Source: Paenibacillus castaneae
GTDB lineage: Bacteria > Bacillota > Bacilli > Paenibacillales > Paenibacillaceae
Direction: 5' to 3'
Length of the DNA: 64,000 nucleotides
NCBI RefSeq assembly: GCF_002884445.1
Contig: NZ_KZ614144.1
Span: 5,169,212-5,233,211 of the forward strand
The notes under the pieces are model-generated. The model saw only the letters and a program-made list of their open reading frames with translations. It was not told where the DNA came from and did no database searches. Each line of letters starts with the position of its first letter. Within the stretch, counting starts at the first letter, position 1. Positions 23,323 to 31,049 of this stretch are shown one piece after another. Made by a program: the position numbers and the translations under genes.

Positions 23323-25815
23323 TCAGTATTTCTCTCTATCATATTCCATATAAATCTGTACAAACCTTGGTGCCGGCACCGGTGGGCTGTAGTAATAGCC
23401 TTGTACAGCATCACATTTGTGCTGACGAATTATTCGAAGCTCATCCTCAGTCTCGACGCCTTCCGTAACAACCTTCAAATTTAAATTATGTGCGATAACA
23501 ATAACGGATTTAAAAATCATTTGCTTCTTAAAATCGCGAACAATATCATTCATAAATGATTTATCAAGCTTTAACGTATGCAGCGGAATATTTTGAAGAT
23601 AGCTTAACGATGAATAGCCAGTACCGAAATCATCTAGCGAAAGCTTGACGCCTAACTGATTGAGCTCATGCAATATTTTGAGCGTGTGCTCGGGATTATC
23701 CATAAAAATAGATTCAGTAATTTCCAACTCGATCTGCTCCGGACGAATACCGGAATTAGATATGATTCGTTCAATTGTATGAACAATTTGCTTCTGTTGG
23801 AATTGTATCATCGACATGTTGACGCTAACGGATAGCTTCGGCAGCCCCATGCGCTCCCACTCGTTAATTTGCTGACATGCTTTATGCAGCACCCATTCTC
23901 CAAGCGGAATAATAAAGCCTGTCTTCTCGGCAATCGGTATGAATTCAAGCGGTGATACCATGCCATAATCGGGATGCATCCAGCGAATTAACGCTTCCGC
24001 TCCATAGATGCTGCCAGTTGAAACATCGATTTTGGGCTGATAATAAAGCATGAATTGTCCAAGCTCCAAAGCCTTGAACATGCTATTCTCCAGCATTAGC
24101 TCTTTTTTTGGCACATCGTTCATGGAAGGAGAATAAATTTTACAAGTATTGCGCTCCTTCTTAGCCACATACATCGCAATGTCCGACTCTTTCACCAGTT
24201 CATTGCTGGTGCTATGATTCAATTCATGCCTGACGCTCATCCCTATGCTGGCAGTCATATAAAATATGCGATCCTTAAGCATGATGGGCTCTGAAATAGC
24301 TGATAAAATATCTTCCGCAATAAGCATAGCTTGATGCATCTGTGCTGCTTCTTCCAGCAGCGCTATAAATTCGTCTCCGCCAAAGCGGAAAACTTTACCC
24401 TTATCGCCAACAACACGCTCAATGCGCTTGGCGACCTGCAGCAGCAATTCATCACCCATAGCATGATCCATCGTATCATTAATCGTTTTAAACCTATCCA
24501 GATCAATAAAAAGCAGAACATGATGTCCCTGTGCAGGAGCATCTTTTGAACCCTTTTCATTTAAATATTGATGGTAAGCGTAACGATTAGGCAAACCAGT
24601 CAATAGATCATGCGTCGATTGATACTTAATTAACTCCTCTGCTTCCTTGCGCTGGTCAATCATATGATTGAAATGGTTCGCCAAAAATTGAAATTCATCA
24701 TTGGTCTGAATGATAAGCTTATGGTCTGCGTTTCCCTGTGCAACAGCTGAAGTCGCCTGAACCACCTTATGAATATTGACTAATATAATTTTACGAACGA
24801 GCAGTACCATCATAATCGTCATAAAGAACAAAGCAATCGATGTAATGAATATTGATTCCTTTAGGCTTCTATAATAATCAGACAGCATATTCTTCTTTGG
24901 AATGACCGTTTCAACATACCAAACGGAATCCTTAATCACTACGGGATAAAACATGTGAAGCACAATTCCGCTTCCATTGTCATCCGGTGTATATCGATAA
25001 TTTAGGGTTGTACCCTTCATAGATTCCAAATCAAAATCATCTGACCATACCTGGTAGGGATGCATAACCAGCTCTGGATTCCCACCGTTGGCTAGATAGA
25101 TATTCTCTGAAGTAATAATATTGGCATAACCGCCTAACGGACGAACAGCCGCGATTTCCTTTTGCACGGATTGTAGTGAAAGATCAACGCCTACCATTCC
25201 TATATAACGGCCTGCTTCATCTAATATAGGCAGCACCAAAGATGTCATCGTTATTAAATTGCCGTTTACCATATAGGAATAGGGTTCTATTAGTGAGAAG
25301 GCTTTTGTCTGCTTTGGAATATGGTAGAAATCTCCCCGTTCTGGATCTTCATAATGCTCTATGGCCATAACTTTAACGATGTCATTCTCGCGAACAACAT
25401 AGGGGATGAATCTGCCGGTATGATCATTATATATATGGTTATTTCGATTGATTGCGTCTTTTCCATCAAATGCATTAGGCTCCCAAAGCGTGTATACGGC
25501 CAGCAATTGATTGTTTTCATTTAGCGCCTGCTGGAGCATCTGGACAATCGTCTCACGATCCTGCTTGCCATCTTCAACCATCTGCTGAATGGTTGCCTCC
25601 AGCTTGTCAACCAATGCGATCGATTGGTTCATCATTTGGGAAAAAGGATAAATATATTCCATAGCTTGTGATTGTGCAAGGAGCTCGCTTTTTCGAAGAT
25701 TTGCATGATAGAGCTTCATGAGGTGAGTTGATACCAAGATACTAAATGAAAGAAGAACAAGCATCCCTAGTGAAAATATTAATTTTTGAGCGATGCTTAA
25801 TTTTATCTTCCTCAT
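23323..25815 (-). CDS. Membrane diguanylate cyclase/phosphodiesterase (dCACHE-HAMP-GGDEF-EAL)
   Basis: About 830 aa. Order: N-terminal membrane helix, an extracellular double-CACHE-type sensor (~40-310, with GMVGVDLSLQ), a second membrane helix (~325-350), a HAMP linker, GGDEF (~400-560) and EAL (~575-825). The GGDEF motif is intact (RFGGDEFIAL), as is the EAL signature (AEALIRW), with DDFGTGYSS and EGVETEDEL also conserved, so both cyclic-di-GMP synthesis and hydrolysis are possible. I chose the ATG at 25815 (AAGGGG upstream) instead of the longer frame, whose first 29 codons look non-coding. It presumably adjusts cyclic-di-GMP in response to a small extracellular ligand. Confidence 0.85.
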   Translation of the reverse strand: MRKIKLSIAQKLIFSLGMLVLLSFSILVSTHLMKLYHANLRKSELLAQSQAMEYIYPFSQMMNQSIALVDKLEATIQQMVEDGKQDRETIVQMLQQALNENNQLLAVYTLWEPNAFDGKDAINRNNHIYNDHTGRFIPYVVRENDIVKVMAIEHYEDPERGDFYHIPKQTKAFSLIEPYSYMVNGNLITMTSLVLPILDEAGRYIGMVGVDLSLQSVQKEIAAVRPLGGYANIITSENIYLANGGNPELVMHPYQVWSDDFDLESMKGTTLNYRYTPDDNGSGIVLHMFYPVVIKDSVWYVETVIPKKNMLSDYYRSLKESIFITSIALFFMTIMMVLLVRKIILVNIHKVVQATSAVAQGNADHKLIIQTNDEFQFLANHFNHMIDQRKEAEELIKYQSTHDLLTGLPNRYAYHQYLNEKGSKDAPAQGHHVLLFIDLDRFKTINDTMDHAMGDELLLQVAKRIERVVGDKGKVFRFGGDEFIALLEEAAQMHQAMLIAEDILSAISEPIMLKDRIFYMTASIGMSVRHELNHSTSNELVKESDIAMYVAKKERNTCKIYSPSMNDVPKKELMLENSMFKALELGQFMLYYQPKIDVSTGSIYGAEALIRWMHPDYGMVSPLEFIPIAEKTGFIIPLGEWVLHKACQQINEWERMGLPKLSVSVNMSMIQFQQKQIVHTIERIISNSGIRPEQIELEITESIFMDNPEHTLKILHELNQLGVKLSLDDFGTGYSSLSYLQNIPLHTLKLDKSFMNDIVRDFKKQMIFKSVIVIAHNLNLKVVTEGVETEDELRIIRQHKCDAVQGYYYSPPVPAPRFVQIYMEYDREKY

Positions 25816-26059
25816 CTCATCTATCAACCCCTTGTTGTCGGAGAAAGTCAAAAAAACGACGTAAAATGTCAAATTATGATATGGTTCTAGTATACTTGAC
25901 ATTTAACCCTGAATACAATGCAAAACATAGGATAAATTTACTATAAAATTCGACATAAACCTACTTTTTACCACATGTTGTCGACATCTCAAGAGTCTGA
26001 TGTCACTTATTTAGAAACAATTCTTTGTTTCGCTAAATCAAATATAAATATAGACAAAA

Positions 26060-26099
26060 ATAAGACCGCCCCTAGTCGGTTGAACTGAAGGGACGGTCC
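26060..26099 (-). terminator. Terminator after the secreted repeat protein gene
   Basis: AAGACCGCCCCT and AGGGACGGTCCT pair imperfectly. On the minus strand the hairpin is followed by TATTTTTG. It lies directly after the stop at 26112. Confidence 0.75.
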
Positions 26100-26111
26100 T
26101 ATATCCTGCTG

Positions 26112-26642
26112 CTATACTTGGTTTTTCTGTTCCTTCTGCTTGTCTTTCTTGTCTTCAATGGCGCGGTCATGATCCTCTAGCTTATGCGGGCGTCTTCCCT
26201 TGCCGCCATGCAGCTTATAAAGCTCCTCTCGGAGCTGCTCTGCCGTTTTTCCCTCTGTTTTAATGCCGTGTTCATCAGCAATTTTACGCAGCTGCTCCAG
26301 GCGCTTGGCGTGATGCTCTGCTTTGAAGGCTTCCCATTTATCTTTATTGGCTACCTTCGCTGCCTCTACTTCCTTCTTCAACTGCTCAGCCGTTTTACCT
26401 TCGCTCTTAATGCCGAAATACGCTGCTAATTCCTTCAGCCTCTCTAAACGATAAGCTTCAAAATCCTTGCGAGTCATTTTACCCTTGTGTTGTTTATGAT
26501 CGCTCTCCTCATCGGAAAGTTTAGGGTGCTGATTGACAAACGCTGTATCCGGCAGTGCCGCTACCGATTGTGCAGCCCAAACAGGGGCAACCGAGAACAG
26601 CACAGCGAGAGCCAAAGCTGGAACGAACCATTTTCTAATCAT
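26112..26642 (-). CDS. Secreted protein with two SAP-like helical repeats
   Basis: A 176-aa protein with a clear signal peptide (hydrophobic core ~6-22, cleavage probably after VWA). The mature part carries two copies of a ~30-residue motif: RLERLKELAAYFGIKSEGKT and RLEQLRKIADEHGIKTEGKT, each followed by AEQLKKEV/AEQLREEL. The motif resembles small helix-extended-helix (SAP/HeH-like) modules. The tail is highly charged (K, D, E, H). No enzyme motif is seen. Such proteins may bind polymers at the wall, but the role here is unknown. A terminator follows. Confidence 0.65.
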   Translation of the reverse strand: MIRKWFVPALALAVLFSVAPVWAAQSVAALPDTAFVNQHPKLSDEESDHKQHKGKMTRKDFEAYRLERLKELAAYFGIKSEGKTAEQLKKEVEAAKVANKDKWEAFKAEHHAKRLEQLRKIADEHGIKTEGKTAEQLREELYKLHGGKGRRPHKLEDHDRAIEDKKDKQKEQKNQV

Positions 26643-26784
26643 TTGTTGTCACACCTTTCTATTCAATCGTGATGCAGAGGCTGAGCAAGCCTCGTCTGGA
26701 TTATTTTACCCATGCATCGCGGTGAATAGACATTCCATCTGTGAATTTCGACATATTCCAACAAATGATCATTCCATAGTAATC

Positions 26785-27843
26785 CTAATTATCTATATTC
26801 TCTGTTTGTTCTAAAAGCTCCAGCTCGCTAAGCAGCCAATCCTTATTGAAATGCTCACCAATAAATACCGCAACATCATTAACATGACCCTGCGGTTCAA
26901 TTCTCATAAAGTCTGATTCCTTAAATGCATATTGAAACAGAAAGCGGCTTCTCGTATCCGCAAAGGTTACAATACCCTTCGCACGATAAATGTTAGCAGG
27001 CAGCTTCTGCAGCAGCAACTCAAAGGCCTCACTGCTGACCGGACCGCGCCAATAATGCGTCACGACCATCACATGATCATGCGAATGATGATGAACCGTT
27101 TCATCATGATCGCGGTGATGATGATCATGCGTACAGTCCACCGCTGTACATGCCTCACCTTCGTTATGAGTATGCGGACTGGCATGATCCGTCTTCTTAA
27201 GCGAGTGCTGCCTTGAATGTGAATCTGCCTCCGCATCCAGCCAGCTCCAATCATCGATTGCGCAGCGTACGGTCGCAATGATCTCTGCATGGGCATTCAG
27301 CTCGCGGAGCTGCTGCTGCGCTTCTACGAGCTGATCCGGCTCTAGCTTGTCTGCTTTATTCAAGAGCAATATAGTAGCGCACCGGATTTGCTCCCCCATC
27401 AGCTTGAATGTGCGTCCTTTTCCGTTTTTGCTGCGCTCAAGCAGCTCCGGCCCGTCAACTACCGTAATGACGCTGCGCAGGTCAATCGCTTTGTACATGG
27501 CCGCCTCAGTTACTCCATCCAGCGTTTCCATCGGATTCGCAGCACCTGTCGATTCAATAAAAATGACATCAGGCTGGTGATCATTGATCAACGCGCTAAT
27601 TTCCATACCTAGATCGCCCCGCATTGTACAGCAAATACAGCCGCTCAGCATTTCCGCCATCGGCACCTCGTCGCCTACCAGCTGGCCATCTAAATTAATA
27701 TCTCCCAGTTCGTTCATAATGACAGCTGGCTTCTTGCCTTGGGCTGTATAATAGTCAAGCAGCCTTCTGAGAAGCGTAGTCTTGCCACTCCCTAGGAAGC
27801 CCGATAGCAGATGTATCGGTATATTTTGTTCTCTAATTTTCAT
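26785..27843 (-). CDS. CobW/COG0523 GTPase, likely zinc metallochaperone (YciC/ZagA type)
   Basis: A 352-aa protein. The N-terminal G3E GTPase domain has Walker A GFLGSGKTT (15-23), the metal motif GCICC (C68, C70, C71) and the NKAD specificity motif. A His-rich stretch at about 215-255 with many H and D residues can hold zinc. The CobW C-terminal domain follows. COG0523 proteins deliver metals to client enzymes using GTP. A Zur-box-like palindrome 54-68 nt upstream of the ATG (27897-27911) indicates zinc-starvation control, as for B. subtilis yciC. Confidence 0.85.
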   Translation of the reverse strand: MKIREQNIPIHLLSGFLGSGKTTLLRRLLDYYTAQGKKPAVIMNELGDINLDGQLVGDEVPMAEMLSGCICCTMRGDLGMEISALINDHQPDVIFIESTGAANPMETLDGVTEAAMYKAIDLRSVITVVDGPELLERSKNGKGRTFKLMGEQIRCATILLLNKADKLEPDQLVEAQQQLRELNAHAEIIATVRCAIDDWSWLDAEADSHSRQHSLKKTDHASPHTHNEGEACTAVDCTHDHHHRDHDETVHHHSHDHVMVVTHYWRGPVSSEAFELLLQKLPANIYRAKGIVTFADTRSRFLFQYAFKESDFMRIEPQGHVNDVAVFIGEHFNKDWLLSELELLEQTENIDN

Positions 27844-27896
27844 CGTGATATCTCCCGTATGCCATATTTTAAAGCAGCATGATTGCTATTATTATA

Positions 27897-27911
27897 TCGT
27901 AATTGTTACGC
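27897..27911. promoter_or_regulatory. Zur-box-like operator upstream of the CobW-family gene
   Basis: TCGTAATTGTTACGC differs from the B. subtilis Zur core TCGTAATTATTACGA at only two positions and keeps the CGTAA/TTACG arms. It lies where a repressor would cover the promoter of the downstream gene. Confidence 0.65.
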
Positions 27912-28070
27912 TCTTTCATCTTTTTATATGGGGTCCGGATAGAATCAATTTTTAATAATAGTTTATAATCCCTTAAGCTTTACTTGAATTTCCTGTAGGA
28001 AATATTTGCCACGATCAGTATAGACATAAATAGGGTGGCTTACTTAATGAAGCATTTGAACAATTCTCGG

Positions 28071-28160
28071 AAAATAGCCCGCCCCTCGGACGATTTGATC
28101 ATTATCGATGGTGGCAGCAAAACGTTCGCAACAGACGTAAAGCCCGGCCGAAATCGTTGA
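28071..28160 (+). pseudogene. Fragment of a D-threonine-aldolase/D-serine-dehydratase-like gene
   Basis: About 28 codons, ending at a TGA at 28158-28160, read as the conserved C-terminal part of DSD1-family PLP enzymes: ARPSDD then LIIIDGGSKTFATD. There is no start and no N-terminal PLP domain. It runs directly into a D-aminoacylase fragment in another frame, so a deletion probably fused the two. Both are relics of a D-amino-acid catabolic operon. Confidence 0.6.
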
Positions 28161-28490
28161 TCGCCTCCGATAGTCTAAATTGCGAGATTGGCAAGCCGCA
28201 TCCGCGGACATACGGCACCTTCCCGCGCGTATTTGCCAAATATGTGCGCGATGACAAGATTCTATCACTTGAGCAAGCGGTTCGAAAGCTTACCTCATTC
28301 CCTGTCAGCGCTTTAAGCTTGGCAAAAGAGGACTGCTCGTACCAGGCTACACCGCAGATATTACCGTGTTCGATCCGGCGACAATCCAAGATACGGCAAC
28401 CTTCGAGGAGCCGCGTTAATATCCGAGCGGTATCTCGCATGTTATCGTGGCCGGCCAGCTCATTCGCGCGCAGCATTGCTGCACAAACTA
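28145..28490 (+). pseudogene. C-terminal fragment of an N-acyl-D-amino-acid deacylase, frameshifted and with a nonsense codon
   Basis: In one frame the sequence reads IASDSLNCEIGKPHPRTYG, then TFPRVFAKYVRDDKILSLEQ, a hallmark of D-aminoacylases (metal-dependent amidohydrolases). At about 28324-28330 the family sequence shifts to another frame (RGLLVPGYTADITVFDPATI). A TAA at 28416-28418 then replaces the Gln expected before YPSGISHVIV. The N-terminal two thirds are absent. The damage is therefore threefold: truncation, frameshift and stop. Confidence 0.75.
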
Positions 28491-28520
28491 ATAAAATCTA
28501 TGAAAAGGAGCTGTTTCACT

Positions 28521-28984
28521 ATGTCTATTGTTGAGAAACGCCTTGCGGAGCTTGGCATTATTTTACCTGAAACAACAAAGCCTAATTTTCTTACATTCCG
28601 GTCAACCAGACCGGCAATCTCATCTATACTTCGGGCTTCGACTGCCGTATCGACGGCGTCCTGATGTACGAAGGGAAAATCGGCTCCGATCTAACGATCG
28701 AGCAAGGGCAAGAAGCCGCCCGCCAAGTCGTCATCAACCTGCTTGCTGCTATGAAGACTCATTTAGGCGATCTGGACCGCGTCGTCAAAATCGTCAAAAT
28801 TCTCGGCTTTATTAATAGCGCTCCCGGCTTTGGAGACCAACCCTATGTGCTTAACGGGGCATCCGATTTGCTAATCGAGGTGTTCGGCGAAAACGGACGC
28901 CATGCCCGCTCCGCTATAGGGACAAGCGACCTTCCCTTTCATACACCGGTTGAAATTGAGCTTATCGCTGAGGTACGCGAGTAA
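28521..28984 (+). pseudogene. ridA-like gene (Rid family) broken by a one-base deletion
   Basis: The ATG at 28521 has AAGGAG about 10 nt upstream and starts a good Rid/YjgF-family N-terminus (MSIVEKRLAELGIILPE). At the T run 28586-28589 the family frame shifts by one base; with five T instead of four it would continue as NFSYIPVNQTGNLIYTSG. The second part is intact to 28984 (VVKIVKILGFINSAPGF, RSAIGTSDLPFHTPVEIE, with the family Arg). Rid proteins hydrolyse reactive enamines/imines, fitting a D-amino-acid operon. A homopolymer sequencing error is possible, but the upstream genes are clearly decayed. Confidence 0.75.
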
Positions 28985-29086
28985 CGCTATTATGCCAAAT
29001 CCCCAAGGCTCAGGCACTTGGGGATTGTTAGCTTATTTAGGTTTAGTGGAAACGCAATCTACCGATTTACGAGCAATTTTCGTTGA

Positions 29087-29251
29087 TTACCAAGAACATG
29101 CTCGGGAAATAATGACAAGTAAAATGAAAAGAACTAAAATAACTCCAATACTTGAGAATGCTCCGCCAACAACAGGTCCGCAACTAGCACCTGCAACTGG
29201 ATAAGTTGGTCCGCAGCTGCCTGCGCCAACCCCTCCTACTCCATAGCCCAT
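29087..29251 (-). CDS. YjcZ-like sporulation peptide (copy 1)
   Basis: A 54-aa ORF with AAAAAGGAG upstream of the ATG. It begins MGYGVGGVGAG, continues Gly/Cys/Pro-rich, and ends in one hydrophobic helix (SIGVILVLFILLVIISR) and a short tail. This Gly-rich-plus-helix layout is that of the YjcZ family of small sporulation proteins. A sigma-K-like promoter lies about 30 nt upstream. It is a paralogue of the next gene, with the same start, Cys placement and FILLVIISR helix. Confidence 0.75.
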   Translation of the reverse strand: MGYGVGGVGAGSCGPTYPVAGASCGPVVGGAFSSIGVILVLFILLVIISRACSW

Positions 29252-29280
29252 TTGTTCATCTCCTTTTTACTAAGGTACAG

Positions 29281-29307
29281 TATCCTATGATTCAGGACGA
29301 AAAGGGT
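29281..29307 (-). promoter_or_regulatory. Sigma-K-like promoter of YjcZ-like copy 1
   Basis: On the minus strand AC, 16 nt, then CATAGGATA. This matches the mother-cell sigma-K pattern AC-N16-CATAnnnTA. The same arrangement precedes copy 2. Confidence 0.6.
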
Positions 29308-29386
29308 ATAGGCGACTAAACAAAATGTGCGTTTTGCTCAATTTTTCTCGAAAGCCCGAACGATTACCGAGCTATCCTCGTTTTCT

Positions 29387-29542
29387 CTAAAATAACCAAG
29401 AACGCGAGATAATGACAAGTAGAATGAAAAGCACAAGAATAAAACCTATGCTCGAGCATCCACCGCCATACACTGGCCCCACTGCCACTGGTGACACTGC
29501 TCCACAATTTCCTGCACCGACACCTGCTACTCCATAGCCCAT
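29387..29542 (-). CDS. YjcZ-like sporulation peptide (copy 2)
   Basis: A 51-aa ORF starting MGYGVAGVGAGNCG, with AAAAAGGAG upstream. The middle is Gly/Val/Pro-rich, and the C-terminus is a membrane helix (SIGFILVLFILLVIISR) ending SWLF. It is a tandem duplicate of the copy 300 bp downstream, with conserved promoter and leader. By family it is a spore-associated peptide expressed late in the mother cell. The exact function is unknown. Confidence 0.75.
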   Translation of the reverse strand: MGYGVAGVGAGNCGAVSPVAVGPVYGGGCSSIGFILVLFILLVIISRSWLF

Positions 29543-29571
29543 ATTTTCAACTCCTTTTTATTAGCGTACAA

Positions 29572-29598
29572 TATCCTATGAATAAGGACAGAAAGTGT
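29572..29598 (-). promoter_or_regulatory. Sigma-K-like promoter of YjcZ-like copy 2
   Basis: On the minus strand AC, 16 nt, CATAGGATA, about 30 nt upstream of the ATG. Spacing and -10 element are identical to those of copy 1. Confidence 0.6.
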
Positions 29599-29673
29599 AT
29601 GGGCCTCTGAATAATTTGCGCATTTGCCTACCAATTGTAAGACTATCATGCATGCTGACCGCTTCAGCCCAAA

Positions 29674-29916
29674 TTATTCAAAATTAATGCTTTCAATAAA
29701 AGCAGAATAGTCTGGTATCGTATTCATATCATAACGGAGTACGGCTCGAATAATCATCTCTGAAAGGTGCTGCTGAAGATCGCTCTGCTCATTCGGCCCT
29801 GCTCGTTGAGAGTTCTTTTTGATGATGGGATGAAACATAGTGATTATGCTGCTCAACGCTTCTTTATCACCGGACTTTGCTCTTAGAACAAGCAGAAATA
29901 AATCGGTCTCAATCAT
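29674..29916 (-). CDS. rsoA: RsoA-like co-sigma factor
   Basis: An 80-aa protein (LVLRAKSGDKEALSSIITMF, then ... HLSEMIIRAVLRYD) with the HTH_16/sigma-region-2-like helices of B. subtilis RsoA, a 79-aa co-sigma subunit that works with SigO. Its start overlaps the yvrJ stop by 4 nt (ATGA), so it is translated from the same mRNA as sigO and yvrJ. That neighbourhood makes the RsoA assignment strong even though the protein is small. Confidence 0.75.
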   Translation of the reverse strand: MIETDLFLLVLRAKSGDKEALSSIITMFHPIIKKNSQRAGPNEQSDLQQHLSEMIIRAVLRYDMNTIPDYSAFIESINFE

Positions 29917-30086
29917 TTTCTCTTATGCACCTCTTCTCGAATAACATGTAGTAATTCTAGAAACGCTTGGCTCAGACTTTCGATCTTCTTCTCAAAACGC
30001 AATAAAAGGTAGCCGGCTAGCACAATAGGAAAGCCTAGATTGGATACCAAGGTCGATAAGAGGGTTAGAAGTGAAGTATCTTCCAT
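29913..30086 (-). CDS. yvrJ: YvrJ-family small membrane protein
   Basis: A 57-aa protein. One membrane helix (LVSNLGFPIVLAGYLLLRFE) is followed by a charged amphipathic tail (KKIESLSQAFLEL...), the layout of the YvrJ family, which is also superficially holin/BhlA-like. In B. subtilis yvrJ belongs to the SigO-RsoA regulon. The ATG at 30086 lies 1 nt after the sigO stop and follows AAAGGGGA inside sigO; the longer frame to 30122 overlaps sigO. Its function is unknown. Confidence 0.75.
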   Translation of the reverse strand: MEDTSLLTLLSTLVSNLGFPIVLAGYLLLRFEKKIESLSQAFLELLHVIREEVHKRK

Positions 30087-30087
30087 A

Positions 30088-30750
30088 TCAGCAAATCCCC
30101 TTTCTAGAGCAAATACCTTCATCTTGAGACTTTAAACTCCCTTTCATCTTTCGCAGAGCCGTAATTCTTGTCTTCGTAATCGCTTGCTGGGTCACCTTCA
30201 TTGCACATGCGATATCGGTGTCCATTATGCCTGCAGCATAAGCAAGCGTTATTACTACTTTTTGCTTTTGTGTAAGAGCAGTGAAGGCCGAGAATAGATT
30301 TGGGTTCTCAATAGAAGATTGGAAGTCCGCAGGATCGCAATAAACTTTTCCAATTTCTTCAGTTTCCGATTGAGATGATAAGCTTATTAATAACTCCCCA
30401 TATCCCATTTCACCTGCTTCATCCCTCCCCCTATCAAAAATTAATGGGTTCCGTACTGCATTTCTTCTGCATGCTCTGTGGAAATCTATATCAGCATATT
30501 GAACTAAAGAGCTTAAATACTTAGTGAATCGTATATTGAAATAAAAACGCCGAAATGCTTGTTCTAGTTCATCGTTAATCTCTATTGAAGGCTCTGTTAG
30601 CAGCTTTCCAAACAACTGAATATGTTGCTTTTGTTCAAAAAAGTAACTTATCACTTTATTTTTGAATATGTGCGGGTTTGTCGAACGATAAGCAAGAAAT
30701 GCTTCTTCATCTGCTGAGAGCTTTCGTTCGAGAACAAGGGGTGTTTTCAT
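30088..30750 (-). CDS. sigO: SigO-like RNA polymerase sigma factor
   Basis: A 220-aa protein. The C-terminal region 4 is clear (FTALTQKQKVVITLAYAAGI, MDTDIACAMKVTQQAITKTR, a helix-turn-helix for the -35 element). The N-terminal part is helical (region 3-like), and a normal region 2 is not evident, matching SigO (YvrI), which needs RsoA as partner. GAAGGAGAG precedes the ATG. It heads the sigO-yvrJ-rsoA operon. A LexA-box-like site lies 70 nt upstream. By analogy it may respond to acid or envelope stress. Confidence 0.7.
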   Translation of the reverse strand: MKTPLVLERKLSADEEAFLAYRSTNPHIFKNKVISYFFEQKQHIQLFGKLLTEPSIEINDELEQAFRRFYFNIRFTKYLSSLVQYADIDFHRACRRNAVRNPLIFDRGRDEAGEMGYGELLISLSSQSETEEIGKVYCDPADFQSSIENPNLFSAFTALTQKQKVVITLAYAAGIMDTDIACAMKVTQQAITKTRITALRKMKGSLKSQDEGICSRKGIC

Positions 30751-30820
30751 ATCGATCTCTCCTTCATGAATGTTATATCAATTAAAGTGTAGAATGGTTG
30801 AATTCACACAACCAAAATAG

Positions 30821-30832
30821 GAACATATGTTC
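30821..30832. promoter_or_regulatory. LexA (DinR) box-like palindrome
   Basis: GAACATATGTTC matches the Gram-positive SOS operator core GAAC-N4-GTTC perfectly. It lies between sigO (minus strand, 70 nt away) and the promoter of the XRE/ImmA pair. Confidence 0.5.
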
Positions 30833-30886
30833 TATTTTGTACAAAAAAATAATAGAGGGTTAAAGATTTCTAGTCTTTATTGGGTA

Positions 30887-30915
30887 TTGACAATACTTAC
30901 TAACGAAAATATACT
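30887..30915 (+). promoter_or_regulatory. Consensus sigma-A promoter of the XRE-ImmA operon
   Basis: TTGACA (30887-30892), 17 nt, TATACT (30910-30915). Four operator-like palindromes begin right downstream at 30925, placing repressor sites at and after the start point. Confidence 0.75.
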
Positions 30916-30924
30916 AAATGTGAT

Positions 30925-31021
30925 AGTATTTAAAATACCGTTTTTAATATAGTATTTTAAAATCATGACGTGTAATTTATTGTATTTGGTATTTTAATTA
31001 CCGTCAAGTACTTAAAATACC
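30925..31021. promoter_or_regulatory. Cluster of four 15-bp operator-like palindromes
   Basis: AGTATTTAAAATACC (30925), AGTATTTTAAAATCA (30951), GGTATTTTAATTACC (30988) and AGTACTTAAAATACC (31007) share RGTAnTTnAAnTACC symmetry. They lie between the consensus promoter and the XRE start codon, the expected place for autorepression. Confidence 0.65.
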
Positions 31022-31049
31022 ATATTTAAATAAGTGGAGGGTATTCAAA

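Noticed and set aside
27069..27296. Met/Ile/His-rich frames opposite the His-rich part of the CobW gene
   Set aside because: They are antisense shadows of GAT/CAT-rich codons and have no independent support.
28044..28476. Minus-strand frames across the D-aminoacylase relic
   Set aside because: The plus strand carries recognisable, though broken, protein family sequence; the minus frames are shadows.
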